Shown: positions 9,070 to 21,188, counted from the first letter of the stretch. The stretch: DNA of 64,000 nt from Marinobacter guineae (GCF_002744735.1 NZ_KZ319340.1:591030-655029), one strand, 5' to 3'. The notes: generated from the letters alone by a model not told the origin. Program-made: numbers and translations.

Positions 9070-9639
9070 CTATGGCAACAGTGAACGTACGTCCACCGGT
9101 TCCTCTTCATTCAGTGCCTGGCCCTTGTCCTTGCCACCGATGGCCATCCCCGCCACCTTGTAGAAGTGGTAATCATGATCCTTGCCCGGACCATTGATCA
9201 GCAGGTCTTCCTTCTCGTACACCAGTTGCTGCCGGTCGTATTCCGCCATCTCGAAATCCGGTGTCAGCTGGATCGCCGAGGTGGGACAGGCTTCCTCACA
9301 CATGCCGCAGAAAATGCAGCGGGAGAAATTGATCCGGAAGAATTCCGGGTACCAGCGGCCGTCCTCCTGCTCGCCCTTCTGCAGGGAAATGCAGTCCACC
9401 GGGCAGGCCACCGCGCACAGGTTGCAGGCAACGCAGCGCTCCTCGCCGTCCGGATCCCGGGTCAGCACGATCCGGCCCCGGTAACGGGGCGGCAGGTAGA
9501 CCGCCTCTTCCGGGTAATTGACGGTCTCGCGTTTGCGAAAACTGTGCATGAACACCATGCCCAGGGTGCGCAACTGGCTCCAGGTCGCGGGTACCAGCCA
9601 GAACACGGATTTGATAAACGGGACCTTTTCCTTCTCCAT
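9070..9639 (-). CDS. nuoI: NADH-quinone oxidoreductase subunit I (two 4Fe-4S)
   Basis: 189 residues from the ATG at 9639, chosen over an upstream TTG because GAGGAAG lies about 9 nt ahead and it clears the nuoH stop. Two ferredoxin motifs, [15 protein letters not shown] and [12 protein letters not shown], bind clusters N6a and N6b, which carry electrons from NuoG towards NuoB in the peripheral arm. Confidence 0.96.
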   Translation of the reverse strand: MEKEKVPFIKSVFWLVPATWSQLRTLGMVFMHSFRKRETVNYPEEAVYLPPRYRGRIVLTRDPDGEERCVACNLCAVACPVDCISLQKGEQEDGRWYPEFFRINFSRCIFCGMCEEACPTSAIQLTPDFEMAEYDRQQLVYEKEDLLINGPGKDHDYHFYKVAGMAIGGKDKGQALNEEEPVDVRSLLP

Positions 9640-9658
9640 AACAGGGTCTTCCTCAGGC

Positions 9659-10636
9659 TTACGGGCCAACCAGCAGCAGTACCGCGCCGGTTGCCAGCAG
9701 ATTGATCAGGGTCAGGGGCAGACACACCTTCCAGCCGAAGCTCATTACCCGGTCATAGCGGGGCCGCGGCAGCGAGGCCCGCAACAGGATGAACAGCATC
9801 AGGAAGAAACCGGTCTTGATCGCAAACCAGAGAATCGGTGGCAGCCAGGGGCCGTGCCAGCCACCGAAGAACAGGGTCACGATGAGAGCGGACACCAGCA
9901 CCATGCCCACGTACTCACCGATAAAGAACAGGCCGAACTTCATGCCGGAGTATTCAATGTGGTAACCGTCTGCCAGCTCCTGTTCAGCCTCGGGCTGGTC
10001 AAAGGGGTGACGGTGGGTGACGGCAATGCCGGCAATCAGAAAGGTGCAGAAGCCGAAAAACTGGGGAATCACAAACCAGAGTCCCTCCTGGGCCGCGACA
10101 ATCTCACGCATGTTGAACGAGCCGGCCAGAGCCACCACTCCCATCAGCGACAGGCCCATGAACACCTCATAGGAGACGGTCTGGGCTGAAGAACGGATGG
10201 CGCCGAGCAGTGCGTACTTGTTGCCACTGGCCCAGCCCCCGAGTAACACCGCGTAGACGTTGATCCCGGCCATCGCCAGGAAAAACAGCAGCCCGATATG
10301 CAGGTCCGCGATGCCCCAGCCAGGGGTAATGGGAATGATGATGAACGACAGCAGCAGGGAGGCAAAGGCAATGACCGGCGCCAGTACAAACAGGGGTCTG
10401 TCTGCGAACGGCGGAATCCAGTCCTCCTTGAAAAAAATCTTGATCATGTCCGCCACCAGCTGCAGGGTGCCAAACGGCCCGACCCGGTTGGGCCCGTAGC
10501 GGTCCTGCCATAGCCCGAGCAGGCGCCGTTCCACGATGGTCAGGGCGGCCCCGAGCAGGACTGCGCCCAACAGGATCACCAGGGCCTGGAACATGCCCCA
10601 GAGAATGGCCTGCAGTTCGGGGCTCAGCCAGCTCAT
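9659..10636 (-). CDS. nuoH: NADH-quinone oxidoreductase subunit H
   Basis: 325 residues, eight membrane helices. NuoH helps form the quinone chamber; conserved charged loops visible are [31 protein letters not shown] near residues 42-75 and [30 protein letters not shown] near 217-246. It overlaps the nuoG stop by 4 nt. Confidence 0.97.
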   Translation of the reverse strand: MSWLSPELQAILWGMFQALVILLGAVLLGAALTIVERRLLGLWQDRYGPNRVGPFGTLQLVADMIKIFFKEDWIPPFADRPLFVLAPVIAFASLLLSFIIIPITPGWGIADLHIGLLFFLAMAGINVYAVLLGGWASGNKYALLGAIRSSAQTVSYEVFMGLSLMGVVALAGSFNMREIVAAQEGLWFVIPQFFGFCTFLIAGIAVTHRHPFDQPEAEQELADGYHIEYSGMKFGLFFIGEYVGMVLVSALIVTLFFGGWHGPWLPPILWFAIKTGFFLMLFILLRASLPRPRYDRVMSFGWKVCLPLTLINLLATGAVLLLVGP

Positions 10637-13389
10637 GGTTGCACCTCCTCACCGGGGCCAGGCGTCGACCCCGGCCCGGCGCTCAGTGTCACCCGGCCAC
10701 AGGCAATCCCCGCCGGGGCGCTACCCGCTGGCAGACCCACCAGGCCGGAGGGCCAGCCGGTTTGCACGCAGGCTGGAAGCGTGACACAGGCCTGCTCGCC
10801 GGTCACCGTGACCAAGCCGCCCAGCTCCGCGCCCAGTCGCGTGGCGTCGGCTTCCGATAGCAGTAGCGCAGGGCGCTCCATGCGCTGGCGAATAGGTTCG
10901 GCCAGAGCAGAGGTCTCTTCTCCGCCAAACAGGCGCGGCAATACGAGAGCCTGACAGCCCTCACCGGAGGGCCCGAAGGCGTCGGGGATCGCCGAGACGT
11001 AGTGATACTGCCCGGGCTGCGGAACCAGCAACCGGATGCCGGGATCACCGCCGCGCAAATGGCCACCCACCTCATCGGTGAACTTGTTCCAGGCCTGGGG
11101 CGAATTCCAGCCCGGCGCCCAGGCAAACGGCACCTGTTGTCGTGGCTCCCGGTAGCCGCTGTAGCCCTCCATGGAAAACGCGAAGGCGGTATCCGGGTCC
11201 TGGGGCGCCCGTGGTTCACTGACATTCTGATTGGCCCGCATGGAAGTGCGGCCACTGTACCGGTGCGGTTCCCGGGCCAGCCGGAGTCCCTCAACCCGAT
11301 ATCCGGCGCTTGGTGCGGCGTCCAACATCGGTGCCAGATCAGGAAAGGCGCTGGCACAGGCCCCGGTGACCTGATCCAGGGTGACCTCCCCGGAACCGGC
11401 GTTCTTTTCCCGGGCTGACAGCGCGTGCAGCCAGCGCCAGCTCTCATGGATCCGGGCCTCCGGCCGCATATAGGCCGGGTCGAAAACCTGGAAAAAGCGC
11501 TGGGCCCGTCCCTCCAGGCTGACCAGCGTGCCATCCGCTTCAGCAAAGGTGGCGGCCGGTAATACGAAGGTGGCGTGTTCCAGGGTGCGGGTGCGCTGGT
11601 GATCCACCACAACCCGAACCTCTGCGCGCTCAAGAGCCGCATCGACCCGGCTATCCGGCAGGCGCTGGTACAGGTCGTTTTCGAGAATCACCACGGCGTC
11701 GGCTTCTCCGCCGGACAGCTGATCCAGCGCCCAGTCCAGGGTCTGGCCCCCCATCAGGGACAACCCCGTGCTGTTCACTTCCCGGCGTACCAGTATCAGA
11801 CCAGCCCTGGACGCGCGCCGGGCCAGCGCCCGGGCAATGTTCCCCACCGCATCCAGCACAGCGGGCGAAGCCAGTGAGCCACCACTGACCACCAGAGGGC
11901 GATCCGCATTCATGAGTGTCCGGGCGATTTCCCCGGCCCGCTTCCGAAGATCGTCGGCAAGGTCCGGAACCGCCGGTGCCGATGCATCAATGGCATGAGC
12001 GACCGCAAAGCCCAGCCGGGCAATGTCATCGGGTGCCAGGGACAGCCTGGCCCGGGCGATTTCGTCCAGTTCGGTGGCTGCGGGGTAGGCAATGAACAGC
12101 GGCTGGCGATGATCCTGGGCCAGGGTTTTCATGGCTTCGGCGTTCCAGCCAGGAATCCCCAGCTTCGCCGCCCGTTCCGCCGGCGGGGCAGTAATCGCCT
12201 GGCGAATGGACAGGCCCAGCCGGGCCGCGCTTTCCATGGGGTCTTCTCCAAGCACCAGCACTGCATCGTGCTCCTCGACCTCCCGAAGCGTGGGCACGGA
12301 CAGGCCACAGCTGCGGGTGATGTCATTCATACGCACCAGGCAGTCCTGTTCCCGCGCTTCGATTCCGGTCGAGAAATTTGCCGGGCCCACCAGCTCCCGG
12401 AGCTGGTAATTGCTCTCCAGGCTGGCCCGGGGTGAGCCGATGCCGATCACCCGGCGGGCGTGTTTGAGGGCATCGCCAATACGGGCCAGTGCCGCATCCA
12501 CCTCGAGTTCTGCCGGCGGGTCGCCAGGGTTCGGCCGCCACTCCGGCACCCGGGGCCGGTCGTTGCGGTTCACATAGCCGTAGCCAAACCGACCCAGATC
12601 GCAGAGGAAATAACCGTTGATGTCTCCGTGATAGCGGTTTTCAATCCGGCGGATATCCCCATAGCGCTCGCCCGGGCTGATATTGCAGCCCATGGCGCAC
12701 TGGTGACAGATGCCCGGCGCGAATTGCAGGTCCCATTTACGGGTGTAGTGATCGGAATGGCTCTGATCGGTGAACACGCCGGTCGGGCAGACCTCGGTCA
12801 GGTTGCCGGCAAACCGGCTTTCCAGGGTGCCTTCCTCATAGCGCCCGAAATAGATGTTGTCCTTGGCCCCGAAGGCTCCCAGGTCGGTTCCGCCAGCGTA
12901 GTCATTGTAAAAGCGTACACAGCGATAGCATGTAATACAGCGGTTCATCTCATGGGCGATGAACGGCCCGAGGTACTGGTTACGGCGGGTGCGTTTGCGG
13001 AACCGGTAACGACGGCGGTCGTGCCCGGTCATTACGGTCATATCCTGCAGATGGCAATGACCGCCTTCTTCACACACGGGGCAGTCGTGGGGGTGATTGA
13101 TCATCAGCCACTCCACCACGCTGGCACGGAACGCCCGGGCTTCCTCATCCTCGATATCAATCCGGGTCTGATCCGCGGCGGGCGTCATGCAGGACATCAC
13201 CAGCATGCCCTTGTCGTCGTCCTCGTTCTTGTACTGGCGCACGGCACACTGACGGCAGGCCCCGACACTGCCCATGGCCGGGTGCCAGCAGAAGTAGGGG
13301 ATGTCCAGGCCCAGGGACAGGCAGGCCTGGAGCAGGTTGTCTGCACCGTTGACTTCGTAGCTCTGGCCGTCCACATGAATGGTTGCCAT
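10633..13389 (-). CDS. nuoG: NADH-quinone oxidoreductase subunit G
   Basis: 918 residues, close to the 908 of E. coli. The N-terminal 2Fe-2S ligands are C34, C45, C48 and C67; a His-Cys3 cluster motif ([14 protein letters not shown]), two further Cys sets (CITCYRC region) and the extra N7 set (CHQCAMGCN, then a distant Cys) follow, so all clusters expected in a gammaproteobacterial NuoG appear present. The remainder is the molybdopterin-oxidoreductase-like domain that has lost its cofactor. It is separated from nuoF by 38 nt, one of the wider gaps inside the operon. Confidence 0.96.
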   Translation of the reverse strand: MATIHVDGQSYEVNGADNLLQACLSLGLDIPYFCWHPAMGSVGACRQCAVRQYKNEDDDKGMLVMSCMTPAADQTRIDIEDEEARAFRASVVEWLMINHPHDCPVCEEGGHCHLQDMTVMTGHDRRRYRFRKRTRRNQYLGPFIAHEMNRCITCYRCVRFYNDYAGGTDLGAFGAKDNIYFGRYEEGTLESRFAGNLTEVCPTGVFTDQSHSDHYTRKWDLQFAPGICHQCAMGCNISPGERYGDIRRIENRYHGDINGYFLCDLGRFGYGYVNRNDRPRVPEWRPNPGDPPAELEVDAALARIGDALKHARRVIGIGSPRASLESNYQLRELVGPANFSTGIEAREQDCLVRMNDITRSCGLSVPTLREVEEHDAVLVLGEDPMESAARLGLSIRQAITAPPAERAAKLGIPGWNAEAMKTLAQDHRQPLFIAYPAATELDEIARARLSLAPDDIARLGFAVAHAIDASAPAVPDLADDLRKRAGEIARTLMNADRPLVVSGGSLASPAVLDAVGNIARALARRASRAGLILVRREVNSTGLSLMGGQTLDWALDQLSGGEADAVVILENDLYQRLPDSRVDAALERAEVRVVVDHQRTRTLEHATFVLPAATFAEADGTLVSLEGRAQRFFQVFDPAYMRPEARIHESWRWLHALSAREKNAGSGEVTLDQVTGACASAFPDLAPMLDAAPSAGYRVEGLRLAREPHRYSGRTSMRANQNVSEPRAPQDPDTAFAFSMEGYSGYREPRQQVPFAWAPGWNSPQAWNKFTDEVGGHLRGGDPGIRLLVPQPGQYHYVSAIPDAFGPSGEGCQALVLPRLFGGEETSALAEPIRQRMERPALLLSEADATRLGAELGGLVTVTGEQACVTLPACVQTGWPSGLVGLPAGSAPAGIACGRVTLSAGPGSTPGPGEEVQP

Positions 13390-13427
13390 GGTGCCGGTTT
13401 ACTCCCTGTTGCCCGTCGGTTGCCGGT

Positions 13428-14798
13428 TCATACTTGCCCCACCGGAATCGGATCCGCGTGGGCCTTGCCCTTCGGGTAATGAACGCCCTGCTCGAATTCG
13501 TGCCGGAAATGCCGGAGGGCGGTCTGCAGCGGCATGGCCGCGCCCGGGGCATGGGCACAAAAGGTCAGCCCCGGGCCACAGTCCGCCGCAAGTTTGTCCA
13601 GCAGTTCGACATCGCCTGCCTCGCCTTCGCCCCGCTCCAGGCCCAGTAACAGTTTCACCGTCCAGGGCAGGCCGTCCCGGCAGGGCGTGCACCAGCCGCA
13701 GGACTCCCGGGCGAAAAACTCCTCCAGATTGCGCATTAGCGAGACCAGGCTCTGGTCCTCGGTGACGACCGTAATGAGGCCGGTCCCGAGGCGGCTGCCC
13801 TCCTTGCCCACGGTGTCAAAATCCAGCGGCAGCTCCAGATGCTCCGGCAACAGAAAGCCGGTACTGGCGCCGCCGGGGAGCCAGGCCTTGAGTTTTCGGC
13901 CGTCGCGCAGGCCTTCGGCCCGGTCCAGAATCTCCTGGCCGGTAGTGCCGATGGGCAGTTCCCAGAGCCCGGGCCGGTTGACCAGACCCGACGCGCCGTA
14001 AAGTTTGGTGCCGCCATCCTTGGTGCGACCTCCGGACAACCCCTGGTACCAGTCGGCGCCGAGCAACATCACGGCAGGCACGTTGCACAGGGTTTCCACG
14101 TTGTTGACCACCGTGGGTTTGCCCCAGGCCCCGGACTGGCCGGGAAACGGCGGCTTGGCTCTGGGGTTGGCCCGGTGCCCCTCCAGGGAGTTGAGCAGTG
14201 CGGTTTCCTCGCCGCAGATGTAGCGCCCTGCACCGGTATGCACCGCGATATCAAAATCGAAGCCGCTGCCGGCGATGTCGGGCCCGAGCCAGCCAGCGTT
14301 CCTGGCCTCCGCAAGGGCCTGGGTCAAAACCCGGGCGGATTCCACGTACTCACCCCGCAAAAAGATGTAGCCGTAGCGGGCGTTGTTGGCGAACGCCGCC
14401 AGAATCATGCCCTCGATCAACAGGTGAGGCTGCTGCTCCATGAGCAAACGATCCTTGAAAGTGCCTGGCTCCATCTCATCGGCGTTGCAGACGATATACC
14501 CCCGGGGCATGTCGCCGCCCTGCATGGTCAGGCTCCATTTCAGCCCGGCGGAGAACCCCGCTCCACCCCGGCCACGAACGTTGGCCTCTTTCATAACGGC
14601 GATCACCGACTGGGGGTCGTGGGCGCTCAGGACCTGACTGACCGCGCAGTAGCCTTCCTTCGATTCGTAGTCTTTCAGATCCACCACCTGACCATCATCC
14701 CGGAGCCGCCAGGTCAGCGGGTGGGTGTCCGGCTGTCGCTCCGAAGCTGGCTGCAGCAGTCGGCTCCGGTACACGGGAGACTGGCGCTGGCTGGTCAC
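13428..14798 (-). CDS. nuoF: NADH-quinone oxidoreductase subunit F (NADH/FMN-binding)
   Basis: 456 residues. The glycine-rich [14 protein letters not shown] loop binds NADH and FMN, and [12 protein letters not shown] with a later Cys binds cluster N3. NuoF is the entry point for electrons from NADH. The start is GTG, overlapping the nuoE stop (GTGA). Confidence 0.97.
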   Translation of the reverse strand: MTSQRQSPVYRSRLLQPASERQPDTHPLTWRLRDDGQVVDLKDYESKEGYCAVSQVLSAHDPQSVIAVMKEANVRGRGGAGFSAGLKWSLTMQGGDMPRGYIVCNADEMEPGTFKDRLLMEQQPHLLIEGMILAAFANNARYGYIFLRGEYVESARVLTQALAEARNAGWLGPDIAGSGFDFDIAVHTGAGRYICGEETALLNSLEGHRANPRAKPPFPGQSGAWGKPTVVNNVETLCNVPAVMLLGADWYQGLSGGRTKDGGTKLYGASGLVNRPGLWELPIGTTGQEILDRAEGLRDGRKLKAWLPGGASTGFLLPEHLELPLDFDTVGKEGSRLGTGLITVVTEDQSLVSLMRNLEEFFARESCGWCTPCRDGLPWTVKLLLGLERGEGEAGDVELLDKLAADCGPGLTFCAHAPGAAMPLQTALRHFRHEFEQGVHYPKGKAHADPIPVGQV

Positions 14799-15313
14799 GA
14801 ATAGTCCTCCAACAGGCCGGGGAGCTCGTCGGCGCCCACCGGCCCGTAGACATCGTCATCAATCATCATGGCCGGGCCGCCATCACAGGCGCCCAGGCAA
14901 CACACCGGCAGCAGGGTAAAGCGGCCGTCGGCAGTGGTTTGCCCCAGTCCAATGCCCAGCTGATCGCTCAGGGCCTGGTGGAGTTGGTCGAACCCGGTCA
15001 GAAAACAGGAACTGGAGTCGCAAACCAGGATCACATGGCGGCCGACCGGCTGACGGAAAATCAGGCTGTAGAAGGTGGCCACTCCCTCAACACTGGCCGG
15101 GCCCACCCCCAGCACCCTGGCAATGGCCGGAATGGCTCCATCGGGCACCCAGCCATGGCGGCGCTGGACAATTTTCAGGGCCTCGATGCAGGCCGCCTGG
15201 GGCTGTTCGTAATGACCGGCCTCCTCACGCATCGCGGCCTCGTCCTCTGGGTGCAGTCGGAACCCGTCAGTGGCCAGGGTCTGCTGGTTTGAAGGCTGTG
15301 TCTGTTTCATCAT
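14795..15313 (-). CDS. nuoE: NADH-quinone oxidoreductase subunit E (2Fe-2S)
   Basis: 172 residues, thioredoxin-like ferredoxin. The four ligands of cluster N1a are visible in CDSSSC and CCLGAC. It partners NuoF in the NADH dehydrogenase tip. Translationally coupled on both sides: 1-nt overlap with nuoCD and 4-nt overlap with nuoF. Confidence 0.97.
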   Translation of the reverse strand: MMKQTQPSNQQTLATDGFRLHPEDEAAMREEAGHYEQPQAACIEALKIVQRRHGWVPDGAIPAIARVLGVGPASVEGVATFYSLIFRQPVGRHVILVCDSSSCFLTGFDQLHQALSDQLGIGLGQTTADGRFTLLPVCCLGACDGGPAMMIDDDVYGPVGADELPGLLEDYS

Positions 15314-17067
15314 CAGCGGTCCACGTCAGCCATAACAAAATCGATGCTGCCCAGATGGGCGATCAGGTCCGGCACGAAGCCGCCCCGCATGACACTCGGA
15401 ATCTGCTGCAGGTGTGGGAAACTCGGCGTCCGGATCCGGGTCCGGTAACTCATGGTGCTGCCATCACTGGTCAGGTAATAACTGTTGATGCCCTTGGTAG
15501 CCTCCACCATCTGCATCGATTCCTGGGGCTTGAGTACCGGCCCCCAGGACACCTGCAGAAAATGGGTAATGAGAGTTTCAATGTGCTCCAGCATCCGCTC
15601 CCGGGGCGGCGGGGTGGTGAGCGGATGATCCGCTTTGAAGTCGCCGGACGGCATGTGATTCACACACTGCTGGATAATCCGCAGGCTCTGGCGCATTTCC
15701 TCTATACGGAGCTGGCCACGGTCGAAAACATCGCCGTGCTCACCCAACGGCACCTCGAATTCGAAGTTATCGTAGCCGGAGTAAGGGCGCTGTTTGCGCA
15801 GGTCGAAATTGCAGCCTGTGGCTCGAAGATTCGGGCCGGTGACCCCCCAGGCGATGGCCTCGGCGGTATCAAAGGCCGCCACATTAACGGTCCGCTCCCG
15901 CACCAGGGCGTTCTCCATCATCGCCCGCTCATACTCACGCAACCGCGGCGGCATCCAGTCCAGGAACTCCTGGACCAGTTTTTCCCAGCCCACGGGTAAA
16001 TCCTGCATCACTCCGCCAATGCGGTACCAGGCCGGGTGCATGCGAAAGCCGGTGATACCCTCGATCACCTTATAGGCCCGCTGCCGGTCACTGAAGGTGA
16101 AGAACACCGGCGTCATGGCCCCAAGGTCCTGCAGGTAGGTACCCAGGAACAGCAGATGACTGGTGATCCGGAACATTTCGGCCATCATCACCCGAATCGT
16201 CTTCACCCGGTCTGGCACCTCAATGCCCGCCAGCTTTTCCACCGCCAGCACATAGGGCAGGTTATTCATCACTCCGCCGGTGTAGTCGATGCGGTCGGTA
16301 TAGGGAATAAAGCTGTGCCAGGACTGGCGTTCGGCCATTTTTTCCGCGCCCCGGTGGTGGTAGCCGATGTCCGGCACGCAGTCGACAACTTCCTCACCAT
16401 CCAGTTGCAGCACAATACGGAAGGCGCCGTGGGCGGAGGGATGGTTCGGTCCCAGGTTCAGGAACATGAACTCGGCACCTTCCCGTTCCCGCGCCATGCC
16501 CCAGGCTTCCGGCACGAACCTCAGGGCTTCCTGCTCCTTTGCCTGACCTTTCACGGTCAGCGTGTAGGGATCGAACTCGGTCGCACGGGCAGGGTAATCC
16601 TTGCGCAGCGGGTGACCGGTCCAGGTTGGAGGCATCAGGAGTCGTTCCAGGTGGGGATGGCCGGAAAATCCTATCCCGAACATGTCCCACACCTCACGCT
16701 CGTACCAGTTCGCGGCCGGGAACACACCGGTGGCTGTGGGCACACTAAGGTCGTCTTCGCTCAGGGCCACCTTCAGCATGATGTCCCGATTCCGGGTAAT
16801 CGACATCAGCTGGTAGAAAACGGTGAAATCCGAAGCCGGCAGGCCGTGGCGGTGGCCGCGCAGCCGTTCGTCGATGGCCGACAGGTCGTACAGCAGGTCA
16901 AAGGGGGCGTTCAGGCTCTTCAGGTAGCCCAGGACATCGGTCAGAGATTCTCTCATTACCCAGAGCACAGGCATACCGGTACGGGTCTGCTGACAGTGCA
17001 GCACACGGTCGCCGAAGTCCCGTTGCAGGGATTCGACAAGTTCGGCTTCGGCGGTGTCTGTGTTCAT
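15313..17067 (-). CDS. nuoCD: Fused NADH-quinone oxidoreductase subunit C/D
   Basis: 584 residues. The first 190 or so are the NuoC (30-kDa) domain ([25 protein letters not shown]), and the rest is the hydrogenase-like NuoD domain ([31 protein letters not shown]), which supplies the quinone-site His and Tyr. The fusion is usual in Escherichia, Pseudomonas and relatives, and supports a gammaproteobacterial source. 50 nt separate it from nuoB. Confidence 0.97.
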   Translation of the reverse strand: MNTDTAEAELVESLQRDFGDRVLHCQQTRTGMPVLWVMRESLTDVLGYLKSLNAPFDLLYDLSAIDERLRGHRHGLPASDFTVFYQLMSITRNRDIMLKVALSEDDLSVPTATGVFPAANWYEREVWDMFGIGFSGHPHLERLLMPPTWTGHPLRKDYPARATEFDPYTLTVKGQAKEQEALRFVPEAWGMAREREGAEFMFLNLGPNHPSAHGAFRIVLQLDGEEVVDCVPDIGYHHRGAEKMAERQSWHSFIPYTDRIDYTGGVMNNLPYVLAVEKLAGIEVPDRVKTIRVMMAEMFRITSHLLFLGTYLQDLGAMTPVFFTFSDRQRAYKVIEGITGFRMHPAWYRIGGVMQDLPVGWEKLVQEFLDWMPPRLREYERAMMENALVRERTVNVAAFDTAEAIAWGVTGPNLRATGCNFDLRKQRPYSGYDNFEFEVPLGEHGDVFDRGQLRIEEMRQSLRIIQQCVNHMPSGDFKADHPLTTPPPRERMLEHIETLITHFLQVSWGPVLKPQESMQMVEATKGINSYYLTSDGSTMSYRTRIRTPSFPHLQQIPSVMRGGFVPDLIAHLGSIDFVMADVDR

Positions 17068-17117
17068 GCTCGTGGTTTGACTCCTGAATCCAGGTTATGA
17101 AACGACGGCGAACAGTT

Positions 17118-17795
17118 CTACAGCTTGTCTGGCGTCCTCAATTCAGTGGCCTGGATCCGCTGGTCCCGCCACTTTTCCCGCTGGGAGGGCATCTCGGCCC
17201 GATAAACCCCCTGATCGCCGACCACCCACGACAGCGGGCGCCGCTCTTCCTGAATCGAATCCTGCAACAACTGAAGGCCCTGCAGGAACGCCTCGGGCCG
17301 AGGAGGACATCCGGGCACGTAGACATCCACCGGCAGAAACTTGTCTACCCCCTGGACCACTGAGTAGATGTCGTACATGCCTCCGGAGTTGGCGCAGGAG
17401 CCCATGGAAATCACCCACTTGGGCTCCAGCATCTGGTCATAGAGCTGTTGGATAACCGGCGCCATCTTGATGAAACAGGTGCCGGCAATCACCATGAAAT
17501 CCGCCTGCCTCGGGGACGCCCGGATCACTTCCGAGCCGAAACGGGCAATGTCGTGGGGTGAGGTAAACGCGGTGGTCATTTCCACATAGCAACAGGACAG
17601 CCCGAAGTTGTAAGGCCACAAGGAGTTTTTCCGGCCCCAGTTCACCGCCGAATTGAGTACCTCGCTGAGCCTGCCCGTAAACACATTGCGCTCAAGCTGC
17701 TGCTTCACCGGGTCCTCGGTTCTTTCCCGGCGGTCAACCGGATAACGGGCGTCGCCCCCCGGCGAACCCTCGGCCCGGGTCAGGGTATAGGCCAT
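17118..17795 (-). CDS. nuoB: NADH-quinone oxidoreductase subunit B (cluster N2)
   Basis: 225 residues from the ATG at 17795, which has GGAGG 7 nt upstream; the frame is open 15 codons further, but without a better site. N2 ligands are visible as the adjacent Cys pair in [10 protein letters not shown], the Cys of MGSCANSGG, and the Cys of [12 protein letters not shown]. NuoB donates electrons to quinone. Confidence 0.97.
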   Translation of the reverse strand: MAYTLTRAEGSPGGDARYPVDRRERTEDPVKQQLERNVFTGRLSEVLNSAVNWGRKNSLWPYNFGLSCCYVEMTTAFTSPHDIARFGSEVIRASPRQADFMVIAGTCFIKMAPVIQQLYDQMLEPKWVISMGSCANSGGMYDIYSVVQGVDKFLPVDVYVPGCPPRPEAFLQGLQLLQDSIQEERRPLSWVVGDQGVYRAEMPSQREKWRDQRIQATELRTPDKL

Positions 17796-17872
17796 GGAAA
17801 TCCTCCATTGATGCTCACGCAACCCTCTCGATCCTGTCACCCGACGGGCCAGGAGGAGCAGGGGATGACTTG

Positions 17873-18283
17873 CTAAGAACCGCTTTTGCCTGCCGCCCTG
17901 GTTTGCGGGGCCCAGTCAAGGGCGCCGCTACGGCTGTCGTAGATGAGACCGGCCAGCAGGATAAAGATGAACACGGCAGCCCCCCAGAATCCGGTCCAGC
18001 CGACATCGCGGATAACAAGGGCCCAGGCAAACAGGAACACCGCCTCGATGTCGAAGATCACGAACAGCATGGCTACCAGGTAGAACTTGACCGAAAAACG
18101 CTGACGCGCACTGCCGGCGCCGACAATGCCCGATTCAAAAGGAAGGGATTTGCTGATGCCATGGCTACGCCCGCCCAGAAGACTCGATGCACCCACCATA
18201 AAGGCGCAAAGACCCATTACCGCGAGGATAAAAAAGCCGGTAGCCCAATATTCGGCATTGCCATTTTGCACGCTTTCGAACAT
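17873..18283 (-). CDS. nuoA: NADH-quinone oxidoreductase subunit A
   Basis: 136 residues, three membrane helices, with the conserved [38 protein letters not shown] segment containing the acidic residues near the quinone tunnel. The start at 18283 is preceded by GAGGGG; an in-frame upstream Met lacks a comparable site. It is the first gene of the nuo operon, so its promoter should lie between it and the tRNA gene at 18452; no clear consensus is seen there. Confidence 0.95.
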   Translation of the reverse strand: MFESVQNGNAEYWATGFFILAVMGLCAFMVGASSLLGGRSHGISKSLPFESGIVGAGSARQRFSVKFYLVAMLFVIFDIEAVFLFAWALVIRDVGWTGFWGAAVFIFILLAGLIYDSRSGALDWAPQTRAAGKSGS

Positions 18284-18451
18284 GGAGTTTCCCCTCAGCG
18301 ACCTAACAGCCGCCATGCTGGACACCTGTATTAAAAGCTAGCAACGGCCTCCGGATTGCGCAAACTGCAGAGGGCGAAAGGCTCGCAAATGCGCAACCAT
18401 ATGATGCAAAAGATGTTACGGATGATGCAGGGGAGTATGAGAAGATAGAAT

Positions 18452-18525
18452 TGGAGCGGGTGAAGGGAATCGAACCCTCGTATGCAGCTTGGGAAGCTGC
18501 CGTTCTACCATTGAACTACACCCGC
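18452..18525 (-). tRNA. tRNA-Gly (anticodon CCC)
   Basis: The minus strand reads GCGGGTGTAGTTC... and ends in CCCGCTCCA. A 7-bp acceptor stem, a D-arm (TTCAATGGTAGAA), an anticodon stem GCAGC/GCTGC with loop TTCCCAA (anticodon CCC), and GTTCGATTC in the T-arm are all present. The CCA end is encoded. It sits between nuoA and the nhaP2-like gene, on the same strand as nuo. Confidence 0.96.
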
Positions 18526-18596
18526 GAACGCGATGACTGCGAGAGCAATATAAGCGCTCTGCCCGCCCCGGGGCAAGCATTCTGTCTGGAGCATAA

Positions 18597-20330
18597 ATGG
18601 ACCCCACCCTGACCCTGATTGGCGCCCTGATGCTGGTTATCAGCATCGTGCTCAGCCCGCTTTCCAGCCGGGTGGGCATGCCTGTGCTGCTGATTTTTCT
18701 GGTTGTTGGCATGATGATGGGCGAGGACGGCCCGGGCGGAATCGAGTTCGATGATTTTGAACTGGCGTTCGTGATTGCCAATCTGGCACTGGGCGTCATC
18801 CTGCTGGATGGCGGCATGCGCACCCGGGCCGAAACTTTCCGGGTCGGTCTGAAGCCCGCCCTCGTGCTGGCGACGCTCGGTGTGGCCATGACAGCTGGCG
18901 GTGCTGCGATTGTCGCCTGGTGGGTGTTCGATTTGCACTGGCTGACTGCGCTGCTGATTGGCGCCATCATTTCCTCCACCGATGCCGCCGCCGTATTCTC
19001 CCTGCTTCAGGGCCGCGGCCTGCACCTGAACGAGCGGGTCAGTGCCACCCTGGAAATTGAATCCGGCAGCAACGATCCGATGGCCATTTTCCTGACCCTG
19101 ATGCTGGTTACCCTGATTGCCAACACCGGCGACCAGGCCGGCTGGGCAGCGTTGACCTTGCTGATCAAACAGTTCGGAATCGGCGGTATCGCGGGCATTC
19201 TCGGCGGCTTTGCGGTCGTGGAGCTGGCCAACCGCATTCGCCTGACGCCCTCACTCTATCCGTTACTGGTGGCAGCTGCCGGCATTTCGGTGTTTTCCGC
19301 CACCAACGCGCTGGGGGGCAGCGGTTTCCTGGCGATTTACCTGGCCGGTGTGGTGATCGGCAATCGCCATGTGCGGATGATGCCGATGATTCTTCAGGTC
19401 CACGATGGCCTGGCCTGGCTGGCCCAGCTGTGCCTGTTCCTGATGCTCGGCCTGCTGGTCAATCCGTCCGATCTGATTCCGCTGGCCGGTGGTGGCCTGA
19501 TACTGGCGCTGGCACTGATTTTTGTGATTCGCCCGCTCACTGTCATGCTCACCCTCTGGCCATTTGCCTTTAATCGGCGGGAGCTGGGATTTATCAGCTG
19601 GGTTGGGCTGCGCGGAGCGGTTCCGATCGTTCTCGCACTGTTCCCGATTATCGCGGACCTGCCGGAGGCGCAGCTGGTGTTCCATGCCGCCTTCTTTATC
19701 GTCCTTGTTTCCCTGCTGGTTCAGGGCACCACCATGGCGCCCCTGGCCCGCAAACTGCGACTGGAGGTTCCCGCCGGCGAGGACCCTTACCGCCGGCTAC
19801 CCCTCGATGCCCCTGCGGCGGGTGATCACGAGCTGATGCTCTTCCCCCTGCGCGGTGAGAGCTGGGAGACACCGCGCCGTCTTAGCCAGCTGAGATTCCC
19901 GGAGAACACGGCGGTCGCTGGTGTATTCCGGAACCGGGTGTGCCTGCAACCGAAAGGTGATCTGGAAGTGGCCAGTGGCGATATGGTGGCGATGTTCGCC
20001 ACGCCTGGCGTATTGCCAGAGCTGGGCAAGGCTCTCAGTGGTCGCCATGCCCCCAAATACCTTGCCGAGCGGGCATTCTTCGGTGATTTCGTGCTCAATG
20101 GCGATGCCCTGTTGGGAGATGTAGAGCAGGTCTACGGCATCGAATTCGACGAACTGCCCCCGGAACTGTCCCTGGCCGAATGCTTCGCCAGGCGAACCAA
20201 GGGGCACCCGGTTGTTGGTGATATCGTAACTCTTGGGCCGGTCACACTGGTTGCCAGGGCCACCAATGCTGACCAGGTGACCAAGGTGGGTCTCAAGATG
20301 GACAGTTCACGGGATAGCCAAAAAAGTTAA
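18597..20330 (+). CDS. nhaP2: K+/H+ (cation/proton) antiporter of the NhaP2/CvrA type
   Basis: 577 residues, nearly identical in length to E. coli NhaP2. About 12 membrane helices span residues 5-390, with the ISSTDAAAVFS and SGSNDPMAIF helices characteristic of CPA1 exchangers. A soluble tail contains a TrkA-C/RCK-C-like domain (about 405-480: LRFPENTAVAGVFRNRV, GDMVAMFA) and a further C-terminal domain as in NhaP2. Role: potassium or sodium efflux in exchange for protons. The gene is monocistronic by context; TGGAG precedes the ATG. Confidence 0.9.
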   Translation: MDPTLTLIGALMLVISIVLSPLSSRVGMPVLLIFLVVGMMMGEDGPGGIEFDDFELAFVIANLALGVILLDGGMRTRAETFRVGLKPALVLATLGVAMTAGGAAIVAWWVFDLHWLTALLIGAIISSTDAAAVFSLLQGRGLHLNERVSATLEIESGSNDPMAIFLTLMLVTLIANTGDQAGWAALTLLIKQFGIGGIAGILGGFAVVELANRIRLTPSLYPLLVAAAGISVFSATNALGGSGFLAIYLAGVVIGNRHVRMMPMILQVHDGLAWLAQLCLFLMLGLLVNPSDLIPLAGGGLILALALIFVIRPLTVMLTLWPFAFNRRELGFISWVGLRGAVPIVLALFPIIADLPEAQLVFHAAFFIVLVSLLVQGTTMAPLARKLRLEVPAGEDPYRRLPLDAPAAGDHELMLFPLRGESWETPRRLSQLRFPENTAVAGVFRNRVCLQPKGDLEVASGDMVAMFATPGVLPELGKALSGRHAPKYLAERAFFGDFVLNGDALLGDVEQVYGIEFDELPPELSLAECFARRTKGHPVVGDIVTLGPVTLVARATNADQVTKVGLKMDSSRDSQKS

Positions 20331-20408
20331 CAAAACCCCTTAACAGATCGCAGGCGGGCTATGATATAACCCGTCTGTACAAAGATTAATCATTGGTAAG
20401 TTAACGAT

Positions 20409-20972
20409 ATGCTGATTACTCGCGCTGCTTTCTCCGCCCTGGTCCTGTTCTGGCTGACAATGGCACCTCAGGCTGTGGCCACGGAGTTGCTGGCCAAAGC
20501 CGACACCCGGATGCCTGCAGAAACCACATACACCCCCGCCGATATCGAGGATGTCAGCAAGGTGGTGGTTCGAAAAAATGAGCGGCGACTGTACCTGATG
20601 AATGGCGAAAGGGTGGTGCGCAGTTATCGCATTTCCCTGGGCGACAATCCGGAGGGCCACAAGTTGTACGAGGGTGACGAACGCACTCCTGAAGGCACTT
20701 ACACCCTGGACTGGCGCAACGCTGAAAGCGATTTCTACAGATCCATCCACATTTCCTACCCCAGCGAGCGGGATCGGGAGCTGGCATCTGCCTGGGGGCT
20801 GGATCCCGGTGGCAGCATCATGATTCACGGCTTGCCAAACGGCGAGGAAGACATGGCGTTTGCCTATCGCGGACTGGACTGGACCGACGGCTGCATCGCC
20901 GTTACCAATGAAGAGATAGACGAAATCTGGCAACTTGTTTCCAACGGCACTCCGATCAGTATTCATCCCTGA
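20409..20972 (+). CDS. Secreted L,D-transpeptidase, short YkuD-domain form
   Basis: 187 residues with a signal peptide (hydrophobic residues 5-20, cleavage after about AVA24). The YkuD domain covers about 50-185: IMIHGLPNG contributes the catalytic His, and TDGCIAVTN holds the nucleophilic Cys of the S/T-x-G-C motif. No LysM or other cell-wall binding domain is present. Such enzymes cross-link peptidoglycan 3-3 or attach lipoproteins to it. The next gene on the same strand encodes an alanine-zipper lipoprotein ending in Lys, a possible substrate. Confidence 0.9.
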   Translation: MLITRAAFSALVLFWLTMAPQAVATELLAKADTRMPAETTYTPADIEDVSKVVVRKNERRLYLMNGERVVRSYRISLGDNPEGHKLYEGDERTPEGTYTLDWRNAESDFYRSIHISYPSERDRELASAWGLDPGGSIMIHGLPNGEEDMAFAYRGLDWTDGCIAVTNEEIDEIWQLVSNGTPISIHP

Positions 20973-21059
20973 AGCGTCCCTGAAGAAAGTCTGGCACCAG
21001 GATTAAGTTGTTGTCATAGGCCAGGAATATTTACCTATCCTGAGTTAACATTTTGCCTT

Positions 21060-21076
21060 ACAGTGTTTTACACTGT
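21060..21076. promoter_or_regulatory. Palindrome upstream of the lipoprotein gene
   Basis: ACAGTGT-TTT-ACACTGT, a perfect 7-bp inverted repeat, lies about 115 nt before the lipoprotein start. TTGCCT (just left of it) and TTTAAC at 17-bp spacing could be a weak promoter overlapping it. The palindrome could be an operator or a short hairpin; no regulator can be assigned. Confidence 0.3.
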
Positions 21077-21188
21077 TTAACGACTCCGGTAGTCATTGCC
21101 TATTGCACCTATCGGGCAGGTCGACAGGATGTCGTCTATACTGACTTTCGGATCACAGGAAATAACTCGACCAATAAGGGGATTTACA

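Noticed and set aside
18452..18525. tRNA-Gly as an integration site
   Set aside because: No duplicated tRNA 3' end or integrase nearby; neighbours are core genes.
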